Positions 7,584-14,364 of a stretch of DNA of 14,364 bases are shown in pieces (the first letter of the stretch is position 1; the number at the start of each line of letters is the position of its first letter). Source of the stretch: Magnetococcales bacterium (GTDB taxonomy: Bacteria; Pseudomonadota; Magnetococcia; Magnetococcales; DC0425bin3); contig JADGCJ010000081.1 of the NCBI GenBank assembly GCA_015229045.1, forward strand, positions 1-14,364. Direction: 5' to 3'. The notes under the pieces were generated by a model that worked only from the letters and a program-made list of their open reading frames with translations, did no database searches and was not told the DNA's origin. The translations under genes and the position numbers were made by a program.

Positions 7584-9524
7584 ATGGGTAAAAAGCGGTC
7601 ACGGAACAAGGCAGGCGGCAAGAAACGTAGAAAACGTGTTGCAATATTAGAAAAACGCCAGAAAAAAGAGGAAACAGCCATGCCAGGTGACCGGAGTCCT
7701 GCGCAAGAGTCCATTCGGAAGGGTGGTGCGTCATCGCCTCTGACGGCTGATGGGACGCCCACCATGGAGGAGATCCTTGCCTCCCTGGAGGAGATTCTGG
7801 ACGAAGATCCCCCCGAACAGGCCGATATCTCCACTTTGATGGAGGTCAGGGCAGAGCGGGCCGTGGCCGGAGGTGCGTCCAAAGGGGGGGCGGCGATGCC
7901 AACGGTTGCATCTGCGGTGATGCCGGTGGCTGATGTGCCTGTGGCAACGCCGGAGGTGGCAGCGCAGGCAGTGTCGGAGCCGGTGTCTGTGGTGGCGGCG
8001 AAGCCCGAATCGGTGGCGGTGGCTGCTGCGGTGACCATGGCGGCGGCAGCGACGGTCGCTGCCCTTGTGGCTGACCAGGAGAGTGCCGCACAGCCTGCGG
8101 CTGCGGCAGCACTCCCCCCTGATGAAGATCCATCCGTTGTTGTGGATACGGCCTCCCCCGAACAGAGTGCTGCTACAGAGGTATCGCCAGACGCTGAAAA
8201 ACAGGAACCCGACACCTTGGATGTCCTCGCCGTGGAGGCGGCCCTTGTCGGGGATCTCCCCGCCGTGGACGATGAAGAACCCCTGGAACTGCCCATCGAC
8301 AAGCTGGTGGAGCCTGCTGGCGCCACCTCGACCGATCTGGCCGAAGAGGAGCTGCTGGCAGCGGAGGGCCTGGCGGAAGAGGAGCCTCTGGAGCTGGCCG
8401 ATCTGGCCGGCGCGGCGACCCCGGCAGCGGCTGAGTTGAGCGAGGAGGAGCTGTTGGCCGAAGAGGAGCTGCTGGCAGCGGAGGGCCTGGCAGAGGAGGA
8501 ACCCCTGGAGTTGACCAGTCTGGCGGGCGCAGAGGAGGGAGAGCCTCTGGAGTTGGCCCTTGATACGTTGGTGGGTGAGCCTGACCCGCCCAGGGAGAGG
8601 GGCGAGGGTGGTGACCTTCTGGCGGGCTCGGTGCCGGTTGAGACAGCCCCCGAGTTGCAGCAAGCTGCGCCTGATGCGGATGGGTTGGATGCGACCGGGG
8701 AGGTGCTGGCCTCGGCGGTGCTTGAGGAGGCCGAATTACTGGGTGAGACCGCTGTGCCCGAGGTGTCCGAGAAGCTGGCCGGGGATGAACCTCTGACCGA
8801 GGATGAGCTGGCCTCGGCGGTGCTTGAGGAGGCCGAATTACTGGGTGAGACCGCTGTGCCCGAGGTACCTGAGAAGCTGGCCGGGGATGAACCCTTGACC
8901 GAGGAGGAGTTGGCCTCGGCGATACCTGCCGAGGAAGAGGTGCTTGACAAGGCGGCACCCGCCGATGAAGAGATGTCCGACGACACGGTGGTGCCCGAGG
9001 TGCCCGAGAAGCTGGTTGCGGAGCTGCCCCTGACTGAGGATGAGCTGGCCTCGGCGGCATTGGCCGACGCAGCGGCAGCGAGCGCTGCCTCGGTGAGCGA
9101 GGTGCCCGAGAAGCTGGCTGGGGATGGACCTTTGACCGAGGATGAACTGGCCTCGGCGGCAGTTGCGGCAGGGGCACTGGCTGCGGCGGGGGTGCTGGCC
9201 GTGGCAGGGACACAGGTCGCCGTGGCGGAGCCTGCCATCGTTGCCGTTCCGGTCGAGGCCCCCCCCCTCGCAGTCCAGTCTGTGGATATCGAAAGCAGCG
9301 AAAAGAGGACCGATGACCTCCCTATGGCTGGAGTGGGGGAGAGGGGCGGGAGTGCCGAAACACCGGGCGATCTTCCCTCGCCGGAGTTGTTGCGGGCGGC
9401 ATTCGGCGAGAGGGTGGAACGGCTGGTCGGTGATCTGGCCCGGACCATGCTGGAAGAGCTGTTGCCCGGCATGCTGGAAGAGGCCATCCGCCAGGAGATT
9501 GCCCAGATTCGTGAAGGCAAATGA
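7584..9524 (+). CDS. popZ: PopZ-like polar organiser (DUF2497) with expanded acidic repeat linker
   Basis: Up to 646 residues. A short N-terminal helix TMEEILASLEEILDED (about 60-75) matches the start of Caulobacter PopZ, which is used for partner binding. The last ~48 residues (LVGDLARTMLEELLPGMLEE and following) match the C-terminal helical oligomerisation domain of DUF2497. Between them are over 500 residues of low-complexity Ala/Val-rich then acidic Glu/Leu/Pro-rich sequence with two repeat families; Caulobacter PopZ is only about 180 residues. PopZ forms condensates at the poles that capture ParB and signalling proteins; a similar role is inferred. The position directly upstream of valS supports the assignment. 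The start is ambiguous: 7584 has AAGGGTG upstream and adds a very basic 32-residue extension; 7680 has a better ribosome binding site and gives 614 residues with the motif nearer the N-terminus. Confidence 0.78.
   Translation: MGKKRSRNKAGGKKRRKRVAILEKRQKKEETAMPGDRSPAQESIRKGGASSPLTADGTPTMEEILASLEEILDEDPPEQADISTLMEVRAERAVAGGASKGGAAMPTVASAVMPVADVPVATPEVAAQAVSEPVSVVAAKPESVAVAAAVTMAAAATVAALVADQESAAQPAAAAALPPDEDPSVVVDTASPEQSAATEVSPDAEKQEPDTLDVLAVEAALVGDLPAVDDEEPLELPIDKLVEPAGATSTDLAEEELLAAEGLAEEEPLELADLAGAATPAAAELSEEELLAEEELLAAEGLAEEEPLELTSLAGAEEGEPLELALDTLVGEPDPPRERGEGGDLLAGSVPVETAPELQQAAPDADGLDATGEVLASAVLEEAELLGETAVPEVSEKLAGDEPLTEDELASAVLEEAELLGETAVPEVPEKLAGDEPLTEEELASAIPAEEEVLDKAAPADEEMSDDTVVPEVPEKLVAELPLTEDELASAALADAAAASAASVSEVPEKLAGDGPLTEDELASAAVAAGALAAAGVLAVAGTQVAVAEPAIVAVPVEAPPLAVQSVDIESSEKRTDDLPMAGVGERGGSAETPGDLPSPELLRAAFGERVERLVGDLARTMLEELLPGMLEEAIRQEIAQIREGK
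7668..7671 (+). promoter_or_regulatory. Internal Shine-Dalgarno for an alternative PopZ-like start at 7680
   Basis: GAGG, followed by AAACAGCC and ATG at 7680, is placed 8 bases ahead of the in-frame start codon and is a better site than the one ahead of 7584. The codons between the two starts are AT-richer than the rest of the gene (for example ATA and TTA), so 7680 may be the main or only start. Confidence 0.45.
8340..8531 (+). repeat. 39-residue in-frame repeat pair in the PopZ-like linker
   Basis: Segments starting at 8340 and 8457 share an identical first 35 bases and encode AEEELLAAEGLAEEEPLEL, followed by a diverging (A/T)(D/S)LAGA end. The offset of 117 bases is a multiple of three. 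A partial echo (GEPLELALDTLVGE) follows, and PLELPIDKLVE precedes it, so the unit probably arose from an older EPLEL-type motif. Confidence 0.85.
8706..9146 (+). repeat. 34-residue tandem repeat array in the PopZ-like linker
   Basis: Units start at 8706, 8808, 8910 and 9045, with a partial fifth at 9147. Units 1, 2 and 4 are 102 bases and unit 3 is 135 bases. Each begins LASA and ends with a variant of VPEKLAGDEPLTEDE. Units 1 and 2 differ at 6 of 102 bases, with the first 59 identical, which indicates a recent duplication. All lengths are multiples of three, so copy-number change keeps the frame. Confidence 0.9.
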
Positions 9525-9540
9525 GTGGAGACAGGGTTGC

Positions 9541-9648
9541 GTGCTGGTGTGGGGGGTGGAAGAGGTGAGGGTTGCCTCTCTGCCGGTGGCGTTTGTCGAC
9601 TGGGCTGAGGGAAGGACCGTGCGCACGGTGATGAGGGGTCATGGCTGA
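9541..9648 (+). other. Speculative valine-rich small ORF ahead of valS
   Basis: A GTG-started frame of 35 codons fills the 116-base gap before valS and ends in a TGA that overlaps the valS start region. Eight of its 34 internal codons are valine (VLVWGVEEVRV and beyond), and AGGG (9533-9536) or GGAG (9527-9530) could serve as its ribosome site. A valine-rich leader peptide would make sense for control of valyl-tRNA synthetase, but GTG is common in this G-rich DNA and no clear terminator/antiterminator pair is seen. Confidence 0.2.
9616..9629. promoter_or_regulatory. Perfect 14-bp palindrome overlapping the valS translation start region
   Basis: ACCGTGCGCACGGT is its own reverse complement. 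It sits 11 bases before the valS ATG and overlaps GGTGA (9627-9631), one of two possible Shine-Dalgarno sequences; the other is GAGGGG at 9633-9638. It could be an operator for a dimeric regulator or form a 5-bp RNA hairpin masking the ribosome site. No known operator was recognised. Confidence 0.35.
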
Positions 9649-12439
9649 AGAGTTGTCAAAAAGTTACGAACCATCGGGTGTGGAACGACACTGGAATGCC
9701 GTTTGGGAGAGCCGGGGATACTTTGCCCCGCGTCAGCAGGAGGGGGAGAGTCGGGCGTACTGCATCATGATTCCCCCCCCCAACGTGACCGGCAATCTGC
9801 ACATGGGGCACGCCTTTCAAGACACCCTTATGGATGCCCTGGTCCGCTACCATCGCATGCGGGGGGAGACAACCCTCTGGCAGACGGGGACAGACCATGC
9901 CGGTATCGCCACCCAGATGGTGGTCGAACGGCAGTTGGAGGCCGAGGGGCGTACCCGCCACGATCTGGGTCGGGAAGGGTTTGTGCGCCGGGTCTGGGAG
10001 TGGCGCAACAGCTCGGGCGGCACCATCGTCCGGCAGTTGCGGCGTCTGGGGGCCTCCTGCGACTGGTCGCGGGAACGCTTCACCATGGACCCGGGTCTGT
10101 CGCGGGCGGTGACCGAGGTGTTTGTCCGCCTGTACGAGGAGGGGTTGATCTATCGCGGCAAACGCCTGGTCAACTGGGATCCGGTGTTGCTGACGGCGGT
10201 GTCGGACCTGGAGGTGGTTGCCGAGGAGGAGGAGGGGCACCTTTGGCACATGCGCTATCCCCTGGCGGATGGCTCGGGTCATCTGGTGGTGGCGACCACC
10301 CGGCCGGAGACCATGCTCGGCGATACGGCTGTGGCGGTCCACCCCGAGGATGAGCGCTATCGGCATCTGGTCGGGCGGAAAGTGCGGCTGCCCCTGGCGG
10401 AACGCGACATTCCCGTCATCGCCGATGCCTATGTCGACCCGGCGTTTGGTACCGGCTGCGTCAAGATCACCCCGGCCCACGATTTTAACGACCATGCCAT
10501 GGGGGAGCGGCATGGTCTGGAAAAGATCAACATTCTCAATGATAACGCCACGCTCAATGATGCCGTGCCTGCCGCCTACCGGGGTCTGGATCGTTTTGTT
10601 GCCCGGGCGCGGGTGGTGGAGGATCTGCAAGCGCTCGGCCTGCTGGAAAAGGTGGAACCCCACAAACTGATGGTGCCACGCGGCGACCGGAGCAAAAGCG
10701 TGGTGGAACCCTACCTGACCGATCAGTGGTTTGTGAAGACGGCACCCCTGGCAGAGGAGGCGATCCGTGCCGTCGAGTCGGGCCGCATCCGCTTTGTGCC
10801 CGGCAACTGGGAAAAGACCTATTTTGAATGGATGCGCAACATTCAGGACTGGTGCATCTCGCGGCAAATCTGGTGGGGACATCGCATTCCGGCCTGGTAT
10901 GGTCCGGATGGTCATGTGTTTGTCGGTCGCAGTGAGGAGGAGGCCGCTGCGGCAGCGACACGGCACTACGGCCAGGCGCAGCCCCTGACCCAGGATCCGG
11001 ATGTCCTCGATACCTGGTTTTCTTCGGCATTGTGGCCCTTTTCGACCCTCGGCTGGCCGGAAAAGACCCCGGATCTGGCCCGCTTCTATCCGACGAATGT
11101 CTTGGTCACCGGCTTTGACATCATCTTCTTCTGGGTGGCGCGGATGATCATGATGGGACTCAAGTTTGTCGGCGATGTACCCTTCCGGGAGGTGTACATC
11201 CATGGCCTGATCCGCGATGGCGAAGGCCAGAAGATGAGCAAATCCAAGGGCAATATTCTCGATCCGCTCGACTTGATCGATGGCATCGCTCTGGGGGATC
11301 TGGTCGCCAAGCGCACCCGCGACATGATGCAGCCGCATTTGGCCCGGAAGATCGAGGTGGCGACGCGCCAGGAGTTTCCGCAGGGGATTCCTCCTTTTGG
11401 CACCGACGCCCTGCGTTTCACCATGGCGAGCCTGGCGACCCAGGGGCGCGATGTCAAGTTTGACCTGGGGCGTATCGAAGGGTATCGCAATTTTTGCAAC
11501 AAGCTGTGGAATGCCAGCCGCTTTGTGTTGATGAACACGGCCGGTCGGGCGTGTGGAGTTGGCGGGGCGACGTTGCCCCTTTCGGTCGCCGATCGTTGGA
11601 TCCTCTCCCGCCTGCAGCGCCTGGTGGATGAGACCGGGCGCGCCCTGGACGACTACCGCATCAACGATGCCGCCCATGCCCTCTATCACTTTTTGTGGGC
11701 GCACTATTGCGACTGGTACCTGGAGCTGGTCAAGCCGACCCTGTATGGCAAGACGGTGAGCGAGGAGAGCCAGCTGGCCGTGCGCTCGACCATGCTCGAT
11801 GTCCTGGAGACCGCTCTGCGTCTGCTCCACCCACTGATGCCGTTCATCACCGAAGAGCTGTGGCAAAAGGTGGCCCCAGGGGCTGGTCGGCGTGGCGAGA
11901 CTCTCATGCTCGCTCCCTGGCCGACCTCCGATCCCGCCCGTCTGGATGCGGAGGCCGAGGCGGAGATGGAGTGGGTGATGGCCTTCATCACGGCGGTGCG
12001 CACCATTCGCGCCGAGATGGATTTGCCACCCGGGCAACCCCTCGCCGTGGTGATCACGGGCGAAGCATGGGCCGTCGGGCATGTACGCCGCCATCAGGAG
12101 GTGATCATCTCCCTGGGGCGGCTGTCGAGTTGGAGTGAAGTGGTTGGGGAGACCCCGACGGGGTGTGCCACCGGCGTGGTTCAGGGATTGCGGTTGTTCA
12201 TCCCGCTGGCCGGAATCATTGACCTGGATGCCGAAGAGGCGCGTCTGGAAAAGGCCATCGGCCGGGTGGAAGGGGATCTCCAGCGGGTGCTGGGCAAGTT
12301 GAGCAATGACAATTTTCTCGCCAAAGCCAAACCCGACGTGATCGACAAGGAGCGTACCAAACAGCGCTCCATGGAGGAGCAGCGTCAGGGGTTGGCCGAG
12401 GCCTTGGAACGGATTCGCGCCTTGCGGAGGGAGAGATGA
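9641..12439 (+). CDS. valS: Valyl-tRNA synthetase
   Basis: A full-length 932-residue class I aminoacyl-tRNA synthetase that charges tRNA-Val in the cytosol. The Rossmann-fold signature is [13 protein letters not shown] (HMGH at 54-57) and the second ATP-binding loop is KMSKS (531-535). The CP1 editing domain, which removes misactivated threonine, includes [13 protein letters not shown] near 219-231 and the [15 protein letters not shown] stretch. [16 protein letters not shown] lies near 405-420. An anticodon-binding helical domain follows, and the last ~65 residues form the tRNA-binding coiled-coil arm typical of ValS. The ATG at 9641 is preceded by GGTGA and GAGGGG. The conserved PPPN motif is encoded in a C9 tract (9773-9781). 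The stop overlaps the nadC start (ATGA), so the two are probably translated in a coupled way. Confidence 0.98.
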   Translation: MAEELSKSYEPSGVERHWNAVWESRGYFAPRQQEGESRAYCIMIPPPNVTGNLHMGHAFQDTLMDALVRYHRMRGETTLWQTGTDHAGIATQMVVERQLEAEGRTRHDLGREGFVRRVWEWRNSSGGTIVRQLRRLGASCDWSRERFTMDPGLSRAVTEVFVRLYEEGLIYRGKRLVNWDPVLLTAVSDLEVVAEEEEGHLWHMRYPLADGSGHLVVATTRPETMLGDTAVAVHPEDERYRHLVGRKVRLPLAERDIPVIADAYVDPAFGTGCVKITPAHDFNDHAMGERHGLEKINILNDNATLNDAVPAAYRGLDRFVARARVVEDLQALGLLEKVEPHKLMVPRGDRSKSVVEPYLTDQWFVKTAPLAEEAIRAVESGRIRFVPGNWEKTYFEWMRNIQDWCISRQIWWGHRIPAWYGPDGHVFVGRSEEEAAAAATRHYGQAQPLTQDPDVLDTWFSSALWPFSTLGWPEKTPDLARFYPTNVLVTGFDIIFFWVARMIMMGLKFVGDVPFREVYIHGLIRDGEGQKMSKSKGNILDPLDLIDGIALGDLVAKRTRDMMQPHLARKIEVATRQEFPQGIPPFGTDALRFTMASLATQGRDVKFDLGRIEGYRNFCNKLWNASRFVLMNTAGRACGVGGATLPLSVADRWILSRLQRLVDETGRALDDYRINDAAHALYHFLWAHYCDWYLELVKPTLYGKTVSEESQLAVRSTMLDVLETALRLLHPLMPFITEELWQKVAPGAGRRGETLMLAPWPTSDPARLDAEAEAEMEWVMAFITAVRTIRAEMDLPPGQPLAVVITGEAWAVGHVRRHQEVIISLGRLSSWSEVVGETPTGCATGVVQGLRLFIPLAGIIDLDAEEARLEKAIGRVEGDLQRVLGKLSNDNFLAKAKPDVIDKERTKQRSMEEQRQGLAEALERIRALRRER
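12426..12430 (+). promoter_or_regulatory. Strong Shine-Dalgarno for nadC inside the end of valS
   Basis: GGAGG, followed by GAGAG and ATG at 12436, is the best ribosome binding site in the valS-nadC-birA run. It lies within the last codons of valS, so nadC can be both coupled and independently initiated. Confidence 0.75.
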
Positions 12440-13272
12440 CATTCCCCTGGTTGGAGATCGTCAAAAACGCCCTGGCCGAGGATGTGGGCCGGGGGGATGT
12501 GACCACCAATGCGCTTTTGGGGGCTGGCCAGGTTGTCAAGGCCAGGCTGGTGGCGCGTGAGGATCTGGTGGTGTGTGGCCTGTCGGTGATGGCCGAGGTG
12601 TTTCAACTGGTCGATTCCCGGGTGCGCATGTTGCCGACGATCCAGGAGGGGTGCGGGGCGATGGCCGGCAATACCATCTGCACGGTCCAGGGACCGGCGC
12701 GAGGCATCCTGACCGGAGAGCGGGTGGCGCTCAACTTTTTCCAGCATTTGACAGGTGTTGCCACCCTGACCCGCCAGTATGTGGAGCGCATCTCGGGCAC
12801 CAACGCCCGCATCGTCGACACGCGCAAGACCGTGCCTGGTCTGCGTCTGATGCAAAAGTATGCGGTGCGGGTCGGCGGGGGGCATAACCATCGCATGGGT
12901 CTCGATGACGGTGTCCTCGTCAAGGAGAATCACATCGCCCTGGCCGGAGGGGTAAAAGAGGCTGTCGAGCAGATACGTGCCACCGTCCACCATCTGCTGC
13001 GCATCCAGGTGGAGTGCGAAACCCTGGATCAGGTTCGGCAGTGCCTGGATGTGGGGGTGCATGCCGTCCTGCTCGACAACATGGACCTGCCTGGCATCGC
13101 CAAGGCGGTGCAGCTCGTCGGTGGCCAGGCCCTGGTGGAGGCCAGCGGCAACATGACTCTGGACAAGGTGCGTGCCGTGGCGGAGACGGGCGTTGATCTG
13201 ATCTCCGTCGGGGCGATCACCCGCAGTGCCACCAGCAAGGATGTCTCGTTGCTCATCGACGACGATGCCTGA
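12436..13272 (+). CDS. nadC: Nicotinate-nucleotide pyrophosphorylase (quinolinate phosphoribosyltransferase)
   Basis: A 278-residue cytosolic enzyme of de novo NAD synthesis that converts quinolinate and PRPP to nicotinate mononucleotide, CO2 and pyrophosphate. Family motifs are in order: [10 protein letters not shown] (15-24), [17 protein letters not shown] (94-110), [10 protein letters not shown] (128-137), [20 protein letters not shown] (147-166), VECE (192-195), LLDNMD (212-217) and VEASGN (234-239). The PRPP- and quinolinate-binding Arg, His, Lys, Glu and Asp residues expected in these motifs are all present, and the length is normal. It overlaps valS by 4 bases and birA by 8. nadA and nadB are not in the window. 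Confidence 0.97.
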   Translation: MTFPWLEIVKNALAEDVGRGDVTTNALLGAGQVVKARLVAREDLVVCGLSVMAEVFQLVDSRVRMLPTIQEGCGAMAGNTICTVQGPARGILTGERVALNFFQHLTGVATLTRQYVERISGTNARIVDTRKTVPGLRLMQKYAVRVGGGHNHRMGLDDGVLVKENHIALAGGVKEAVEQIRATVHHLLRIQVECETLDQVRQCLDVGVHAVLLDNMDLPGIAKAVQLVGGQALVEASGNMTLDKVRAVAETGVDLISVGAITRSATSKDVSLLIDDDA

Positions 13273-14263
13273 TCTGCTGGCCGAATTGCGGGCGGCGCGT
13301 GGGGCCTGCCTGTCGGGAAAGAGTCTGGGCGAGCGGTTGGGCGTCTCCCGGGCGGCGGTCTGGAAACGGATCCGGGCGTTGATCCAGAATGGTTATCTGA
13401 TTGAATCCAGACACGGAAAAGGATATCGCCTGGTGCGCGAACCCGATGTATTGACCCGGGAGGCTGTTGCCCCCCTGCTGTCGGCGGGGCTGTTTCGGGC
13501 GGGTCGTTACCACCATCGGGTCGAAGTGGGTTCGACGAACGAAGAGGCGGTCACCCTGGCGCGGGCGGGTGTTCCCGAAGGAACGGTTGTCGTCGCCGAG
13601 AGTCAGACCCGGGGGCGGGGGCGTCTCGGGCGACAGTGGCTTTCGCCGCCCGGGGTGAACCTCTCTTTCTCCTTTGTGTTGCGACCCCGGATGAGTCCGA
13701 ATCGGACCTTTCAGTTGACCCTCTTGGCGGGGTTGGCGTTGGCCGAGACGGTTCAGGAGGCCGGATTTGCCGAGGTGACCATCAAGTGGCCCAATGACTT
13801 GTTGTTGCGGGGTCGCAAGCTGGCCGGCATCCTGACCGAGATGGGTGCCGAGATGGATCAGGTTCACTATGTCGTGGTGGGTGTCGGTTTGAATGTCCAC
13901 ATGACGACGGCTCTGTTTCCGCCGGAGTTGCAGGGCATCGCCATTGGTCTGGCCGATGTTTATACGCCATCCGCCGGAGCGGTGGCCGTGGTACCGATGC
14001 CTTTGCGTCGCGACCTGCTGGTCGGCTTTCTGCACCGTTTTGAGACATGGCATGAGCGCTATCGGCAGGAGGGGTTTGCCGGGGTTCGGGAGCGATGGTT
14101 GGCGCTGGCTCAAATCCAGGGGCGCCGGGTCGAAGTCAATCTCTTGAAGGAGAAGTTTATCGGTACGGCCCTGGATATGGATCCGGATGGTTTTCTTCTT
14201 GTCCGTCGGGAGGATGATGGATCGGTGAGCCGCGTGGTGGCCGGGGATGTGGCGCTGGTGTGA
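13265..14263 (+). CDS. birA: Biotin-[acetyl-CoA carboxylase] ligase and HTH repressor (BirA)
   Basis: A 332-residue bifunctional protein. Residues about 1-60 form a winged helix (SGKSLGERLGVSRAAVWKRI), so it probably both represses biotin synthesis genes and attaches biotin to carrier proteins such as AccB. The ligase domain shows ESQTRGRGRLGRQW (112-125, biotinyl-AMP loop GRGRLG), IKWPNDLLL (173-181), KLAGILTEM (185-193) and VVGVGLN (204-210), and is followed by the small C-terminal SH3-like domain (from about 286). The ATG at 13265 lies inside the end of nadC and lacks a clear ribosome binding site, so translation may depend on reinitiation from nadC; in-frame GTG 13226 and ATG 13241 would only add a few residues lying within nadC. 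No biotin operator was recognised in the window. Confidence 0.95.
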   Translation: MPDLLAELRAARGACLSGKSLGERLGVSRAAVWKRIRALIQNGYLIESRHGKGYRLVREPDVLTREAVAPLLSAGLFRAGRYHHRVEVGSTNEEAVTLARAGVPEGTVVVAESQTRGRGRLGRQWLSPPGVNLSFSFVLRPRMSPNRTFQLTLLAGLALAETVQEAGFAEVTIKWPNDLLLRGRKLAGILTEMGAEMDQVHYVVVGVGLNVHMTTALFPPELQGIAIGLADVYTPSAGAVAVVPMPLRRDLLVGFLHRFETWHERYRQEGFAGVRERWLALAQIQGRRVEVNLLKEKFIGTALDMDPDGFLLVRREDDGSVSRVVAGDVALV

Positions 14264-14264
14264 T

Positions 14265-14321
14265 GGGGGGGGTGCTGAACCGTGTCCATATCCAAGGGAT
14301 GTGTAACTGTTCAGTACCCCC
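14265..14321. repeat. Structured inverted repeat after birA (two facing copies of the 19-bp motif)
   Basis: GGGGGTGCTGAAC (14268-14280) pairs with GTTCAGTACCCCC (14309-14321) in a 13-bp stem with one G-T wobble. Inside it, CATATCC (14287-14293) pairs with GGATGTG (14297-14303) over an AAG loop. The right arm with its inner flank (14303-14321) is the reverse complement of 58-76 at 18 of 19 positions; the left arm with its flank (14268-14286) matches the same motif at 15 of 19. No T-run follows, so it is not a standard terminator, although it may slow or stabilise the birA transcript. It could be a REP-like or miniature element, or two abutting element ends. Confidence 0.7.
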
Positions 14322-14326
14322 TCAAG

Positions 14327-14350
14327 AAAGGCCTGGACATGAAAGCCTTT
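14327..14350. other. Short inverted repeat at the right edge
   Basis: AAAGGC (14327-14332) can pair with GCCTTT (14345-14350) around a 12-base loop. The window then ends in GGGCTTCGCC, which looks like the first part of another hairpin cut by the edge. No coding capacity is recognised in 14322-14364; this probably belongs to the same repeat-rich spacer. Confidence 0.3.
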
Positions 14351-14364
14351 GTCAGGGCTTCGCC

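Noticed and set aside
4352..9520. A 1722-codon open frame on the - strand across mltB, rlpA, the carboxypeptidase gene and the popZ-like gene
   Set aside because: It runs antisense to four well-supported genes and its translation is low-complexity Ser/Thr/Ala or His/Pro-rich with no recognisable domain. Long antisense open frames are expected opposite GC-rich codon-biased genes and Glu/Ala repeats. Its length is notable but not evidence of coding.
7584..9524. The acidic repeat protein as a FimV/TonB-like or Ala-rich surface protein
   Set aside because: There is no signal peptide, no LysM or membrane segment, while both terminal motifs and the valS neighbour fit PopZ/DUF2497.
9521..9568. A 15-codon Trp/Cys-rich frame overlapping the end of the popZ-like gene
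   Set aside because: It is very short, has no ribosome site of its own and no link to valine. Probably chance.
9656..12442. A 928-codon open frame on the - strand opposite valS
   Set aside because: It is a mirror of valS, rich in His, Gln, Gly and Pro, with no domain. It is a shadow of codon bias.

Overview
This is a compact, GC-rich bacterial window with nine protein-coding genes, almost no spacer DNA and several start/stop overlaps. The gene content is Gram-negative: a murein lytic transglycosylase, an RlpA lipoprotein and a class A D,D-carboxypeptidase. The best lineage hint is a PopZ/DUF2497-type polar organiser gene directly upstream of valS, an arrangement I associate with Alphaproteobacteria and their deep relatives. 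A Magnetococcia-like or other alphaproteobacterial-side genome would fit, but this is inference from gene order, not a phylogeny.

Left part (1-4253): a 19-bp G-rich repeat copy near the left edge precedes a small DUF2934 protein with a lysine-rich tail on the + strand. Facing it on the - strand is a two-gene operon (4253 to 568) for a heterodimeric ABC exporter. The two ATP sites are asymmetric in a coherent way: one subunit has Asp in place of the catalytic Glu, and the other has the altered signature LSAGQ.

Middle (4427-7552): mltB, rlpA and a PBP5-type carboxypeptidase form a peptidoglycan-remodelling run on the + strand. Together they would cleave glycan strands, act on denuded septal glycan and trim pentapeptides. 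The MltB homologue carries a likely twin-arginine signal, RlpA a lipobox, and the carboxypeptidase a Sec signal plus a C-terminal amphipathic anchor.

Right part (7584-14263): a PopZ-like protein is followed by valS, nadC and birA. PopZ-like proteins form condensates at cell poles. This one keeps the short N-terminal helix and the C-terminal helical domain but has a very long acidic, Ala/Glu/Pro-rich linker built from two families of tandem repeats, one with a nearly identical 102-bp duplication. valS-nadC-birA overlap by 4 to 8 bases and are probably translationally coupled.

The right edge holds two more copies of the left-edge 19-bp motif, facing each other as a structured inverted repeat of about 55 bases. 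The gene block is therefore flanked by copies of one dispersed repeat family, with the G-tracts of the best two copies on the outside. No rRNA, tRNA, CRISPR array, riboswitch or intact transposase gene is visible, and no stretch above 300 bases lacks a gene. I found no clearly new multi-gene system. The strongest leads are the repeat-expanded PopZ-like protein and the flanking repeat family.
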